Assembly: GCF_045291395.1 (NCBI RefSeq)
Contig: NZ_CP152342.1
Span: forward strand, 3,348,001-3,412,000
Length of the DNA: 64,000 nt
DNA from: MR-S7 sp000400995
GTDB taxonomy: Bacteria; Pseudomonadota; Gammaproteobacteria; Burkholderiales; Burkholderiaceae_C
Direction of reading: 5' to 3'
Shown here: piece by piece, positions 18,582 to 27,043 of the stretch
How positions within the stretch are numbered: position 1 is the stretch's first letter
Layout of the letters: every line of letters starts with the position of its first letter
The notes under the pieces: generated by a model
Databases searched by the model: none
Told to the model about the DNA's origin: nothing
The model's input: only the letters and a program-made list of their open reading frames with translations
Position numbers and translations under genes: made by a program

Positions 18582-19862
18582 ATGGCGACCTCTGCCCTGT
18601 GCGGTGTCATGCGCATTGGGCGTATCCATACCTTCCGACAACTGCTGGAAGCGGGGCGCCATAACAAGCGCGAGCGTCTTCAACCGCATATTGACCCAGA
18701 GCGCGTTCGTTTGAACTACGCCCTGGCCGGCCCGGACGCCGGTCACGGCGCGAGCCTGGCGATCACGCATGCCACCCGGGCGATGCTGCGTGCTGCAGGC
18801 CGGGGCAAGGGCCGCGGCCTCAAGCCACTGCGAAAAAACGTGGTGCTCGCCGTGGAGGTCATCTTTAGCCTGCCACCCGGTTTCAATGCGGAGAACCATC
18901 GCGCCTATTTCAACGATTGCCTGGCCTGGATGGGCCGGCACTTTTGCGATCCCCGCAACATCCTGAGCGCCGATGTGCACTTGGATGAAGGTGCTCCGCA
19001 CATGCATGTGCTTGTGCTTCCGCTCCTGGAAGGTCGAATGCAGGGAGGAAAAGTGTGTGGAAGTCCCGCTCAGCTCAATAGTTGGCGCGAGACCCTCTAC
19101 ACCGAGGTCGGTATCCGCCATGGGCTGTCGCCTCCTGCGCAGAAGCTGCGCGGCGAGGATAAGGCAGAAGCCGTCACGATGGTTCTGGCGCACTATCGGC
19201 GGGCTTTGCCCGCTTTGTTGAATGATCCCACTTGGCCCGCCGTGCGGAGGTCGATCGAGCTTGACCCTGGTTCGTACATGCGGCAACTCGGCTTGGAGGT
19301 CGCCCCTCGCCAGAAGCGGATGCGCACCATGGCGCAGATTTTTACGAGCAATGGCAAGGGGCCGGCTCGGGAACCAAGTCACGCTCAGCGTGTAGCAGTG
19401 GGCACCAAAACTCTATGCTCTGTCGCAATTGACGAGATGGAGAGTTTTGAGGTCGTTCCGACTCTGCAAGAAAGGGCAGCCCTCCCCGACGTGGGGCTTG
19501 CGGTGAACAAGCAGAAAGCTGCTCGCCAGCGTGCAAGGGCTCCTGATGCTTCGTTGGCGAACATTTGCACCGAGCAGGTGCACTCCGTGGCCCCCGGCGG
19601 GCTGGTGGCGCATCTGGACGCCCTGGGTATCGGGCAAGAAACCCAAACGGTGGAGGCGGCGAAGGAGACCCAAGGCGACCACGCCGTGATCGTGTCCAAC
19701 GACAGGCGCATCACCGGTGGGCGCCATCAGGCCGTCACCGGTCAGCAGGAAGGCGATGGGGGCAAGGCCATCGTCCTCGGCGCGCCTGTGGATCCGCCCC
19801 CGGAGGGGCTGGGAGATTCGCACTGTGACCTGCCCCCGTTAGACGTGCCAGTCCCGAGTTAG
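18582..19862 (+). pseudogene. MobV/Pre-type plasmid relaxase, C-terminus cut by an IS
   Basis: The N-terminal 250 residues match MobV relaxases: an HNKRERLQPHIDPERVRLNY motif near residue 27, RKNVVLAVEVIFSLPPGF near 84, and the metal/catalytic HLDEGAPHMHVLVLPLLEGR with H133, D135-E136, H140 and H142. MobV enzymes nick and transfer plasmid DNA at oriT. The last five codons and stop (VPVPS*) lie inside the left repeat of the IS3-family element at 19845, so the natural C-terminus is displaced beyond 21054. The catalytic domain is complete and may still work. It suggests that the island carries plasmid-derived DNA. Confidence 0.8.
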
Positions 19863-19882
19863 CGAGTCCAAGGTTGTGGAGA

Positions 19883-20707
19883 CTACTTGATCTCCGGTGA
19901 TTGCCTTGCATCGCCAGCGCGCTGGCGATGCAAGGCAGCAAAGCTGGCCGGCGAGATGCGCCCCAGTGAACTGTGGGGCCGCACCTCGTTGTAGTCACGC
20001 CGCCATCGGGCCACCTCCTGGCGAGCCTGCACCAGCGTCTCGAACCATTGCTCGTTCAAGCACTCATCCCTGAATTTGCCGTTGAAGCTCTCGATGTAGG
20101 CGTTCTGGGTCGGACAGCCTGCATCGTTGAGCAGGTGCCGCACGCCTCGTGCCGCTGCCCACGCAATGAAAGCCCGGCTGGTGAACTCCGGCCCCTGATC
20201 GGTGCGGATGGCCAGTGGATAGCCTCGGAACTGCGCGGCCTGGTCCAGCAAGCGCACGACGTACTCGCCGCCCATGCCGTGATCCACCGCGATGTCCACG
20301 CACTCGCGGCTGAAGTCATCGACCACCGTCAGGCACTTGATGCGCCGGCCATTGGTCAGTGCGTCCATCACGAAGTCCGTGCTCCAGGTGTCATTGACAT
20401 GGCGGCTGCTCACCAAGGGCTGACGCTCGCCCGTGGGACGCTTGACCTTGCGGCGCTTGCGCACCGACAGGTTGGCCAGCTTGTACAGGCGCCACACGCG
20501 CTTGTGGTTCACCTGATGGCCTTCCAGGGCCAACAGGTCATGGATGCGCCGGTAGCCGAAGCGCCGGCGCTCATGCGCCAACTCGACGATGCGCGTGCTC
20601 AGGCTGGCTGTGGACTCGTTCATGCTGGGCGGCTCCCGGTAGCTGGTTCTGGACAACCCCGCATAGCGACAGGCGCGGCGCTCGCTGATGGACAGTTCTT
20701 GAACCAT
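19883..20707 (-). CDS. IS3-family transposase OrfB (DDE integrase core)
   Basis: A 274-residue OrfB. The HTH_21-like start (YAGLSRTSYREPP, ELAHERRRFGYRRIHDLL) is followed by the retroviral-type integrase core: WSTDFVMDAL, TVVDDFSRECVDI, IRTDQGPEFTSRAFIAWA, YIESFNGKFRDECLNEQWF. The DDE residues are in STDF, RTDQG and IESFNGKFRDE. The C-terminus (YNEVRPHSSLGRISPASFAA) is typical of the IS407 group. It is preceded by orfA and probably made as an OrfAB fusion by -1 frameshifting. Confidence 0.9.
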   Translation of the reverse strand: MVQELSISERRACRYAGLSRTSYREPPSMNESTASLSTRIVELAHERRRFGYRRIHDLLALEGHQVNHKRVWRLYKLANLSVRKRRKVKRPTGERQPLVSSRHVNDTWSTDFVMDALTNGRRIKCLTVVDDFSRECVDIAVDHGMGGEYVVRLLDQAAQFRGYPLAIRTDQGPEFTSRAFIAWAAARGVRHLLNDAGCPTQNAYIESFNGKFRDECLNEQWFETLVQARQEVARWRRDYNEVRPHSSLGRISPASFAALHRQRAGDARQSPEIK

Positions 20708-20739
20708 CCTGGCAGCGGCCTCGCGCCTGGCCTGCGGGG

Positions 20740-21006
20740 TCAGCGCTTTACCCCGAAGCCCACCTTCAGCGCTTCGATGTGTAGATGGGCCTCGGCCAGC
20801 AGTTTCTTGAGCTTGGCGTTCTCGCCCTCGATCTCGCGCAGCCGCGTGGCCTCGCTAGCCTGCATGCCACCGAACTTGGCACGCCACTTGTAGAAGGTCG
20901 CATCGCTGAAGCCGCCCAGGCGGCACAGTTCCTTGACCGGCATGCCGCCCTCGGCCTGCTTGAGAAATCCGATGATCTGCTCGTCGGTGAATCTGCTCTT
21001 CTTCAT
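20740..21006 (-). CDS. IS3-family transposase OrfA (helix-turn-helix)
   Basis: An 88-residue OrfA. It has a helix-turn-helix for terminal-repeat binding (FTDEQIIGFLKQAEGGMPV, LCRLGGFSDATFYKWRAKFG) and a leucine-zipper-like end (LREIEGENAKLKKLLAEAHL). It overlaps the open region upstream of orfB in another frame, as expected for this family. It is intact. Confidence 0.9.
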   Translation of the reverse strand: MKKSRFTDEQIIGFLKQAEGGMPVKELCRLGGFSDATFYKWRAKFGGMQASEATRLREIEGENAKLKKLLAEAHLHIEALKVGFGVKR

Positions 21007-21054
21007 GTCCGTTCTTCCTCTGAAAACGGACTCTACTAACCTTCAACTGGTACG

Positions 21055-21648
21055 CCCTATAGGGAGCAGGTCAACTGCGCCACGCCTGCAACAACACCGA
21101 AGGTGGCAACGCCCGACCTGACGCTGCCTGGGCTTGACGATTTGCGCTGCTTTGTGGGGAAGCCGGGCGTGAAGCGACTCGATTGGAACAGCCCGCAAAA
21201 ACCGTGGCTGTTGAGCGCGGATGAGAAGGGTGTGCCGGCTGCGGCTGGCGGGAGGACTGGCGTCACCAACCGCGCTGAATCCACGCCTCCCGTGGAACAG
21301 GGGGCCGACACGGGAGGCAATATAGCCAACCTCATCGCGGGCAACAAGCTCTTCACCGCCGACAAGGTGGCCACCACCCACTCGCGCAGGAAGTCCAAGT
21401 GGGGGCAGATCTACAGCGATGCCCGCAACGCCCAACACGCGAGCCTCGAGAGGGGCTTGGTCATGTGGAACGCGCTGGAGCGACAGGGCTTCACGGGCGG
21501 GCGGCCGCAGGAGCACCCTGTCGACGTCAGCAACTTCTTCGGCTTGATGCCCAAGAACCGGCCCCTGGCAGGAAGCCAGCGGGCCTATTGGCTGGTTGCT
21601 GAGAAGTGCAATTTGCCAATTGATTTCGAGAAAAATTTGGAGGCTGAT
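21055..21648 (+). pseudogene. Displaced C-terminal part of the mobilization protein
   Basis: From the right end of the IS the frame is open (PYREQVNCATPATTPKV, then LPGLDDLRCFVGKPGVKRLD, and further on SKWGQIYSDARNAQHASLER and QRAYWLVAEKCNLPIDFEKN) straight into the zinc-ribbon gene. It has no start of its own that looks good (GTG at 21103 lacks a ribosome site), and its position fits the tail of the relaxase cut at 19845. I do not recognise a domain. The absence of a stop before 21649 is odd for a relaxase end; a lost stop or another frameshift is possible. Confidence 0.4.
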
Positions 21649-22290
21649 ATGGGTGGTGTAGGAAGTGGGCGGCGGCCGAACAGTGCCCGCCGCAAGACCT
21701 CGGAGGTCAAAGTGCTGGATGTGCGCGCACTCCATCGCCAGGGCTTGCTTCAGCCGGGATACCAGCTGCAGTGGACGGACTATGCTGCAGACGGCGCTGC
21801 GCACACCAACCACGCTGTGGTCAGGTCGAACAAGATCGATGTCTACCGCTTTTTGCAGGTTGCGCCGGATCAACGGCAGTGTTGGAACAGTGAAATTCTG
21901 CTGGAGTGGACGGCATGCCATCTCGGGGGGAAACGTCCGTGGTTTCGCTGCCCCATCGCGGGCTGTGGGCGGCGTGTCGCTTGCCTCTACCTCGCGCCCT
22001 CGCGGAGCTATGCGTGCCGCCACTGCCAGCGGCTGGTCTATGAAGTGCAGTACGAGAAACCTGCTTTCCGGCTCATGACCAAGGCCGACAAGATACGGTG
22101 CAAATTGGGATGGGGACCGGGGATCGCCAATCCTTCGGGTAACAAGCCGAAGGGCATGCACTGGCAGACTTTTTGGCTCCTTTCCTTTCGGCACGATCGG
22201 ATCGCCCTGGGGGCATTCGCCGTGATGAAAGCGCAGATCGAAGGAAGCAGCGCAATGCGATCCGAACAGCGAGAGCTTGAGGAAACTTAA
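21649..22290 (+). CDS. Zinc-ribbon protein of the MGGVGSGRR type, unknown function
   Basis: The ATG at 21649 has a strong TTGGAGG ribosome site and starts with GGVGSGRRPNSARRKTSEVK, the N-terminus of a widespread uncharacterised family found mostly in mobile DNA. The 213-residue protein has a DVRALHRQGLLQPG segment and a four-Cys zinc ribbon: FRCPIAGCGRRVACLYL then YACRHCQRLVYEVQYE. That suggests nucleic-acid binding. The family has no known reaction. It is downstream of the relaxase remnant and probably came with it. Confidence 0.75.
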   Translation: MGGVGSGRRPNSARRKTSEVKVLDVRALHRQGLLQPGYQLQWTDYAADGAAHTNHAVVRSNKIDVYRFLQVAPDQRQCWNSEILLEWTACHLGGKRPWFRCPIAGCGRRVACLYLAPSRSYACRHCQRLVYEVQYEKPAFRLMTKADKIRCKLGWGPGIANPSGNKPKGMHWQTFWLLSFRHDRIALGAFAVMKAQIEGSSAMRSEQRELEET

Positions 22291-22302
22291 AGGCGTACAA
22301 CA

Positions 22303-22548
22303 TCAAGCAGGCGTGACCGGCATCCAGGATTGGATGCGAGCCTGAATGTCCGAAGCTGGAACACCGAGCAGAAGTTCGCGCATGCGGGAAAAGGTGGCGG
22401 AACACTCGGATTCGACAATAACGCTCATCGTCATCGCGCTGCCCAAGGAGGTTGCCGAGGTCATACCGCTTTCAAACGGGCACTTGGGCCTGGTACTGGC
22501 GCATTTCGCTCCATTGCGGTACGCAGAGCCAAGAAAGTTCTCTGCCAC
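22303..22548 (-). CDS. Hypothetical protein, doubtful
   Basis: An 81-residue frame with a GTG start and no clear ribosome site. Ser/Met-rich, no recognised motif (AENFLGSAYRNGAKCASTRP near the start). It follows the lipoprotein gene on the same strand by 43 bp, which is the main argument for it. The opposite strand also has a long open frame, so it may be chance. Confidence 0.3.
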   Translation of the reverse strand: MAENFLGSAYRNGAKCASTRPKCPFESGMTSATSLGSAMTMSVIVESECSATFSRMRELLLGVPASDIQARIQSWMPVTPA

Positions 22549-22591
22549 CGCATGCCAACTTAGTTGGTCTGGAGCAAAGGGTTTGGGTCTA

Positions 22592-22945
22592 TCACCTGAA
22601 CCGAATCACGGTATCCGGCTTGGGTTCATAAGTTGGCCGATGGAGGTCTCGATCCCCAGTGGCAAGGCACTTGAACGCGACATTGGCTGTACCACCAGGA
22701 AGGTGGGTGGATGGGCCGGAACTGAGGTTGTCCACCAGGATATTCCGTCCCATCGCCTGGCATTGCTGGGCTGCTTCGGTCAAAGCCTGTTTGCGCGCAC
22801 CAGCCTCTCCACCTCGGGCTGGGGCGGCATGGACGGATACTGTGTACGTATCAGGCCCAAGTTGCAACACGCCGCTGGATTGCGCGCAACCTGAGAGCCA
22901 TATCACCAGCGTTCCAGTCATTGCGGCCTTAATGATTCCGTTCAT
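22592..22945 (-). CDS. Putative lipoprotein
   Basis: A 117-residue protein with a lipoprotein signal: short hydrophobic stretch and lipobox (IKAAMTGTLVIWLSGCAQ). The mature part has DTYTVSVHAAPARGGEAGAR, then KQALTEAAQQCQAMGRNILV, resembling small Burkholderiales lipoproteins of unknown function whose central helix carries one conserved Cys. It should be anchored in a membrane facing the periplasm. It is the only protein in this part of the island with a clear export signal. Confidence 0.7.
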   Translation of the reverse strand: MNGIIKAAMTGTLVIWLSGCAQSSGVLQLGPDTYTVSVHAAPARGGEAGARKQALTEAAQQCQAMGRNILVDNLSSGPSTHLPGGTANVAFKCLATGDRDLHRPTYEPKPDTVIRFR

Positions 22946-23007
22946 GGTTTCCCCTCATCGTTATCGAACTTGTTGTGTCTGCTGCCGAGTGCTTTGATAC
23001 TCGGCAG

Positions 23008-23421
23008 TCAGGCGCCACGCTGTACCTGCCGTTGTAGTTCCAGCAAACCGTCCATCAATTTAAAGCGGTGAAGCTTGGCCTCATGGGCTACAGCACGGTC
23101 GCGCAGCACGAGATTGGCGGGCTGCAGAAGCGCTCCTTCGACAACGCCGACCCCTGGCTCTATTTCGACCACGAACCCAACCTGCTTTGCATCGACGTAT
23201 TGCGTTCCCACACCCACCATCACGATCGCCTGAGCGTGCCGTGCGAGGCGTGCATCGTCATGGATGTTGAACATGAGCGTGGCTGGGTTGATACCACGCG
23301 CACCGAACCAAAGCCTGACGAGGTCGTCAACCGGCTCTACAGCTGCACGTCGCCGCAACCGCTTGAGCCATAGCGATCCCAGCAGTCCAATAGCCACCAA
23401 GAGCAAACCCCACCAGAGCAT
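23008..23421 (-). CDS. Putative single-pass membrane protein, unknown function
   Basis: A 137-residue frame with an N-terminal transmembrane helix (WWGLLLVAIGLLGSLWLKRL, then RRRA as the cytoplasmic anchor) and a soluble C-terminal part (DDLVRLWFGARGINPATLMF). It is divergent from the XRE regulator. The hydrophobic N-terminus and positive-inside pattern argue that it is real. I do not recognise the family. Confidence 0.5.
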   Translation of the reverse strand: MLWWGLLLVAIGLLGSLWLKRLRRRAAVEPVDDLVRLWFGARGINPATLMFNIHDDARLARHAQAIVMVGVGTQYVDAKQVGFVVEIEPGVGVVEGALLQPANLVLRDRAVAHEAKLHRFKLMDGLLELQRQVQRGA

Positions 23422-23453
23422 CTGTCCTCCAATCCATCATGAGATTTAAAAAC

Positions 23454-23478
23454 AGTAGATTAACATGCTGTAGATTAA
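23454..23478. promoter_or_regulatory. Direct repeat between divergent genes, possible regulator site
   Basis: The decamer (A/T)GTAGATTAA occurs at 23454-23463 and 23469-23478, 15 bp apart, in the AT-rich space between the membrane protein gene and the XRE gene. Tandem sites in this position often bind the neighbouring XRE repressor. Nothing else supports the assignment. Confidence 0.35.
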
Positions 23479-23506
23479 AAGGCGGAGATGAAAGACTCTT
23501 CTGGGG

Positions 23507-23767
23507 ATGTCAACGTCTTCGGCCTCCGTCTCCCCCGGCTTGGCGCGCCAGCGCATATCGACCAACATGAAGCGCCTGCGCGAGGCACGCGGCCTGAGTC
23601 AGGAAAAATTGGGAGAGCATGCTGATTTCCATCGCACTTATGTGTCGCAGTTGGAGCGCTGCGTCACCAATATCTCCATTGATGGGTTGGAGCGGCTGGC
23701 TGCCGCGCTTGGGGTCGATGTTGTGGATCTTTTGCAGCCGCTGGAGAACGAGCGGAAAGGGGCATAG
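23507..23767 (+). CDS. XRE-family transcriptional regulator
   Basis: An 86-residue Cro/C1-type repressor. Its helix-turn-helix is canonical: MKRLREARGLSQEKLGEHAD then FHRTYVSQLERCVTNISIDG, ending LERLAAALGVDVVDLLQPL. This single-domain type is common in restriction-modification (C proteins), toxin-antitoxin and defence modules on islands. It lies about 1.1 kb before the convergent ASCH/GNAT-PIN pair, with a small gene between. A regulatory link to that pair is possible but not shown. Confidence 0.9.
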   Translation: MSTSSASVSPGLARQRISTNMKRLREARGLSQEKLGEHADFHRTYVSQLERCVTNISIDGLERLAAALGVDVVDLLQPLENERKGA

Positions 23768-23914
23768 ACAGTGCCCGAAGGGTGTTTGTCGCGTCTCGCA
23801 AGAGGCGTGGACTTGCCGCCAAGGAACGGTTATCGCTAACACTTTCTGCGGGAATCATCTTGAGCTGCACGCCATCTCCCGATGCCGCCCAATTTGCTTT
23901 GTTCAAAGAGTGCT

Positions 23915-24166
23915 ATGAGCGACGCAGTTCCAGCAGAATTGGACGATCTTGTCCGCGAAGTCCGCCTCCAACTCAGCCATCTAGATGAGGATTTCGACAA
24001 GCTCAGGGCACTCGTGCAAGCCTTGCGTCTGGCTGCACACAGCGAGATCGCCCGAAACGATGGCCTGTACTGGCCCAGCCTCATGGTGACGCTGGAGGAC
24101 ATGGTGCCTGATCGCGAGCCGTTTCGCGAGAGTATTGGCCGCTTATTGGATGCTATCAACCGCTGA
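23915..24166 (+). CDS. Small acidic protein, unknown function
   Basis: An 83-residue protein started at 23915 (SDAVPAELDDLVREVRLQLS). It is predicted helical (LDEDFDKLRALVQALRLAAH) with a net acidic start. It follows the XRE regulator on the same strand by 147 bp and converges on the ASCH gene. No family is recognised. Its size and position would suit a partner or antitoxin, but that is speculation. Confidence 0.55.
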   Translation: MSDAVPAELDDLVREVRLQLSHLDEDFDKLRALVQALRLAAHSEIARNDGLYWPSLMVTLEDMVPDREPFRESIGRLLDAINR

Positions 24167-24401
24167 TTGACGACAGGCAAACGCTGGACGTCAGTCCGGC
24201 TGCCAGCGATGCGGCAGCGCAAAAGAGGCAACGCAGTTTTCTCTCCTTCGATACTCGGCTATTGGCGAGAAACGCCTGCGTCTTTCGAGAGCCGCTTCAA
24301 CCAAGTCTCCAGCAGTGCAGTGAACCGACCCGGTTTTCGCGGAGGCTCGCCGCCGTTGACGCGCCGGCTTCGATTGCTTCGCACAGCGTGGCGATCAAAG
24401 C

Positions 24402-24887
24402 TCAGACCATTTCGGCTACGCGTGCGCGGCGCGCTGGCGCCGAAGGCTCTGAATAGCGGGCCCGATTCATCGCCTGCAGCAGTGGACCATCACTTGCGAC
24501 ATTGGCGAAGAACTGCGGGGGATGAAAGCCGTTGGAGACCTCACGCAGTCGGTCGAGCGCGATAGGTGAGGCCAGCCGCATTGGCTCGCCCAGGCCCAGC
24601 GCAAAAGCCTTGGACAGACCTTCGAAGTATGCGAAGAACTCCTGCCGCTGCAGACCCGACACGGCGCCAAAGCGGCTCCACAGTGTGCGCGGAGACAGTG
24701 TGTGCAGTGCGGTCACCTTGGCACACCCAAGCACGCTGCCCACGGGCATCTTTACGTAGATCCAAACGTTCGCACCAATGGCCACATGCATTGCGCGGCG
24801 ACGAAGCTCGACCGTCTTCGTGCCGTCAAAAATCCGGTCCGCGTGTCGCGCCTCGAGAGAGATTAGAAAGTTTTGCGGGGCGCTCAC
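24402..24887 (-). CDS. ASCH-domain (PUA-like fold) protein
   Basis: A 161-residue protein with the ASCH pattern at its start: FLISLEARHADRIFDGTKTV then ELRRRAMHVAIGANVWIYVK, then GSVLGCAKVTALHTLSP. In this family the K(T)VELRRR strand and GxKxxExR-like loop line a nucleic-acid or nucleotide-binding cleft; some members cleave or bind RNA. The ATG at 24887 overlaps the stop of the upstream multi-domain gene by ATGA, so the two are translationally coupled and probably made in a fixed ratio. Function is inferred from fold and context only. A 235-bp gap to the small gene at 24166 holds nothing I can identify. Confidence 0.7.
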   Translation of the reverse strand: MSAPQNFLISLEARHADRIFDGTKTVELRRRAMHVAIGANVWIYVKMPVGSVLGCAKVTALHTLSPRTLWSRFGAVSGLQRQEFFAYFEGLSKAFALGLGEPMRLASPIALDRLREVSNGFHPPQFFANVASDGPLLQAMNRARYSEPSAPARRARVAEMV

Positions 24888-27043
24888 GGCGGAAATCCTT
24901 CAAGAATAATGCTGTGCGTTTGCTCGGGTGTGAGAAGACGGCTCGTCAGCAACTGCGTCGCCTTACCGCAGCCCAATCGCTTCAGGCTCTCCAGTGGCAC
25001 CGGTCGAGGTAGGGTTTTGACATTGTCGAAGACGACCACGGTCTTGATCTCCGACTTGCCAATAGCTGCCAGGTCGGCCGCCTCGAGCACGGAGCGATCT
25101 AGGTCGGCCTTGTCGATCGCGCCTTCGGCGCTCAGATAGGCATTGACCACGCGGGCCATTGCCACTACGGCCTTCTGGCCGTGGCCGCGGGTGGACTCAT
25201 AGAAAAACATCAGGTGGCCGCGCGCGAAGACCTTTAAGGACTGTGGGGCGCTCAGGTAGTGACGCTGCTGGTACAGCAGCGCCTTTGCGCGCGGCAGCAA
25301 CTGCATCTGCTCCAAGTGGTCGAGCAAGTGCTCGGCATAGTCGCGCTGGATCGGGACGAGCACGGCTGGTCGGCCCGGCAGGCACAGCAGCGCGGGCGAC
25401 AGCAAGGTCTCCAACGCAAAGGCCGTCACTTGCGTGCGTTGTCCGTCCGGGCGCATCAGCTCGATATACTGGTCGGCCTGCCGGAAAACGGGCATGGCCG
25501 TAGGGAGCGTGATGTCGCTCACAGCCTGCAGGCGAGTGCGCAGCGCCGACCAGTTATGCGGCAGCAGCGCCGCATGCAGCGACACCTTGTGAAGTGCCTG
25601 CGTTTCGGGCGTTCCTGTGAAACCCATTTCCAGCGCTACCTCTCGCACGCAGGCCTGGGCGGGCGCCAGGTTCAAACGCATGCGTTGCACCTCCTCGCGG
25701 GCGCATCCCATCAGGTGAACGATCATCAGCCTTGCGGCGTCTGGCGCACATGACACATGCTCGTCCACGGCCAAGCTGGCCTCCCAGGTTCCCCCGCGCA
25801 AGTTGCTGGGCCACATCAGGTAGCCGATGACGCGATCGCTTTCGAGCACGACGCAGCGATGGCGCGCCCGGCTGCTGCCGTCGTCTGCCGCCCACACCGT
25901 GGTCTGATCGGCCAGCGATACACTCAGGCTCGAGAGTAGCGCGCGAACCTGCGCCTCGCGCCCAAGCGCAAGCGGCACCAGCGACAAGGTGTCTCGCGTG
26001 CTGGCGGTCACCGCGCCGATGCCTGTGTCCAACTCTCCCAGGATCTTGAACGCAGAGGGCGAAAGCACTTCGATTCCATAGCGCTGACGGAGCAAGGCCG
26101 CGGCGTCGCGGATGTCCCCATCGCTGGTGACCAGCCCCGCCAAGTTGTGATGGATGACCGTGCCCAGATGCCGTAGGTCGGAGTGGTCATTGGCGGTCAA
26201 CGCATCTGCGGCGAAGCGTTCTGGAAAGATCGCCGGTGCGATCTCATGGGTGAGCCGCGCCATGACGTCGTCCGGTGGCACGGAAAACTTTGGAAAGACC
26301 TGACCCAGACCCTGCATGGGGTCGGTCTTGGCGCTCGTAGCCGAGCGCTTGAGCTCGGCATCGAACTCCGTACTGAGGGCAAGGCGGCAGACCCCCAGGC
26401 GCTCAAGCGCGAAGAGATCGACTACGTCCTGGTGGCGCGCGCGGCGCGGCCCCAGGTCGAAGATCACATTGAGGTCCAGAAGGTAAAGCTTGGTGGCCGT
26501 GCACGGGTCGGCCGCCAGCCCCAGGGGATCACGATGAGTCAAGCCGCTGGCGGCGAAGAGTTGCTGCGTCGGCAACTCATGGCTGCGCAGGACCAGGGTT
26601 CGCCCGCGTGTCTTGCCGCCAGGCGCGGTGCCATGCGCATAAAAACCTTGGCTCTCCCAGAACTCCTGCGACTGCCGCAAGTCTTCGGCCACCCGTGCGC
26701 TGATGGCAATGTAGTTCAAGGCACTGAGCTGCGCCTTAAGTGCGTCCAGCATGCGCTGCGCAACGCCGTGGCGTCGGTGGGCCGCATCGACATGAATCTG
26801 CATGACATAGCCACGCGGAAAGGTGGTGGCGAACAGCAGATGCCCCGCGTAGCGCACGTCACCGTCCTTACCGGCCACTGCCACGATCAGCCGCTCGGCG
26901 ATCGCGGCTTCCTGGTAAACCTTGCGCGCGTACCAGCCCAAAGCGGGCCGATCGCTTTCCGCGGCTAGGACCACTTGCTCCACCAAGGGCAACACGTCTT
27001 GGCGTTTCAAAAGCAACGCGATAGTGAGGGGTTCAGAGCTCAT
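24884..27043 (-). CDS. Four-domain protein: GNAT - PIN - GNAT - PUA-like, candidate toxin/defence effector
   Basis: A 719-residue protein. Residues about 1-155 form a GNAT acetyltransferase with acetyl-CoA loop HRRHGVAQRML (R90, R91, G93). Residues about 185-335 form a PIN nuclease with acidic positions in KLYLLDLNVIFD (D190), STEFDAE (E226), TANDHSDLRH and LVTSDGDIRD (D308). Residues about 350-495 resemble a second, degenerate GNAT. Residues about 555-690 (LVPIQRDYAEHL, FARGHLMFFYES, VVAMARVVNAYL, VFDNVKTLPRPVPL) look like an ASCH/EVE-type PUA fold. The start at 27043 has GGAGAG upstream; the longer frame from 27196 adds non-family residues. The combination suggests RNA recognition, cleavage and acetylation in one polypeptide. 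Domain borders are estimates; no function is demonstrated. Confidence 0.75.
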   Translation of the reverse strand: MSSEPLTIALLLKRQDVLPLVEQVVLAAESDRPALGWYARKVYQEAAIAERLIVAVAGKDGDVRYAGHLLFATTFPRGYVMQIHVDAAHRRHGVAQRMLDALKAQLSALNYIAISARVAEDLRQSQEFWESQGFYAHGTAPGGKTRGRTLVLRSHELPTQQLFAASGLTHRDPLGLAADPCTATKLYLLDLNVIFDLGPRRARHQDVVDLFALERLGVCRLALSTEFDAELKRSATSAKTDPMQGLGQVFPKFSVPPDDVMARLTHEIAPAIFPERFAADALTANDHSDLRHLGTVIHHNLAGLVTSDGDIRDAAALLRQRYGIEVLSPSAFKILGELDTGIGAVTASTRDTLSLVPLALGREAQVRALLSSLSVSLADQTTVWAADDGSSRARHRCVVLESDRVIGYLMWPSNLRGGTWEASLAVDEHVSCAPDAARLMIVHLMGCAREEVQRMRLNLAPAQACVREVALEMGFTGTPETQALHKVSLHAALLPHNWSALRTRLQAVSDITLPTAMPVFRQADQYIELMRPDGQRTQVTAFALETLLSPALLCLPGRPAVLVPIQRDYAEHLLDHLEQMQLLPRAKALLYQQRHYLSAPQSLKVFARGHLMFFYESTRGHGQKAVVAMARVVNAYLSAEGAIDKADLDRSVLEAADLAAIGKSEIKTVVVFDNVKTLPRPVPLESLKRLGCGKATQLLTSRLLTPEQTHSIILEGFPP

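Larger units (their letters stand above)
19845..21053. mobile_element. IS3-family insertion sequence (IS407-like), about 1.2 kb
   Basis: Imperfect terminal repeats can be aligned: GTGCCAGTCCCGAGTTAGCG then AGTCC at 19845-19869, and the complement of GTACCAGTTGAAGGTTAGTA then GAGTCC at 21028-21053. Leftward orfA and orfB lie between them. I could not see a clean target duplication, so the ends may be off by a few bases or a flank may be altered. It interrupts the relaxase gene. Confidence 0.8.

Noticed and set aside
19841..21060. A target-site duplication at the IS3-family element
   Set aside because: Bases beside the two ends do not match over 3-4 bp in any alignment I tried, so no duplication is claimed.
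22346..22894. A 182-residue plus-strand frame opposite the lipoprotein
   Set aside because: There is no ribosome site or motif, while the opposite strand gives a lipobox protein.
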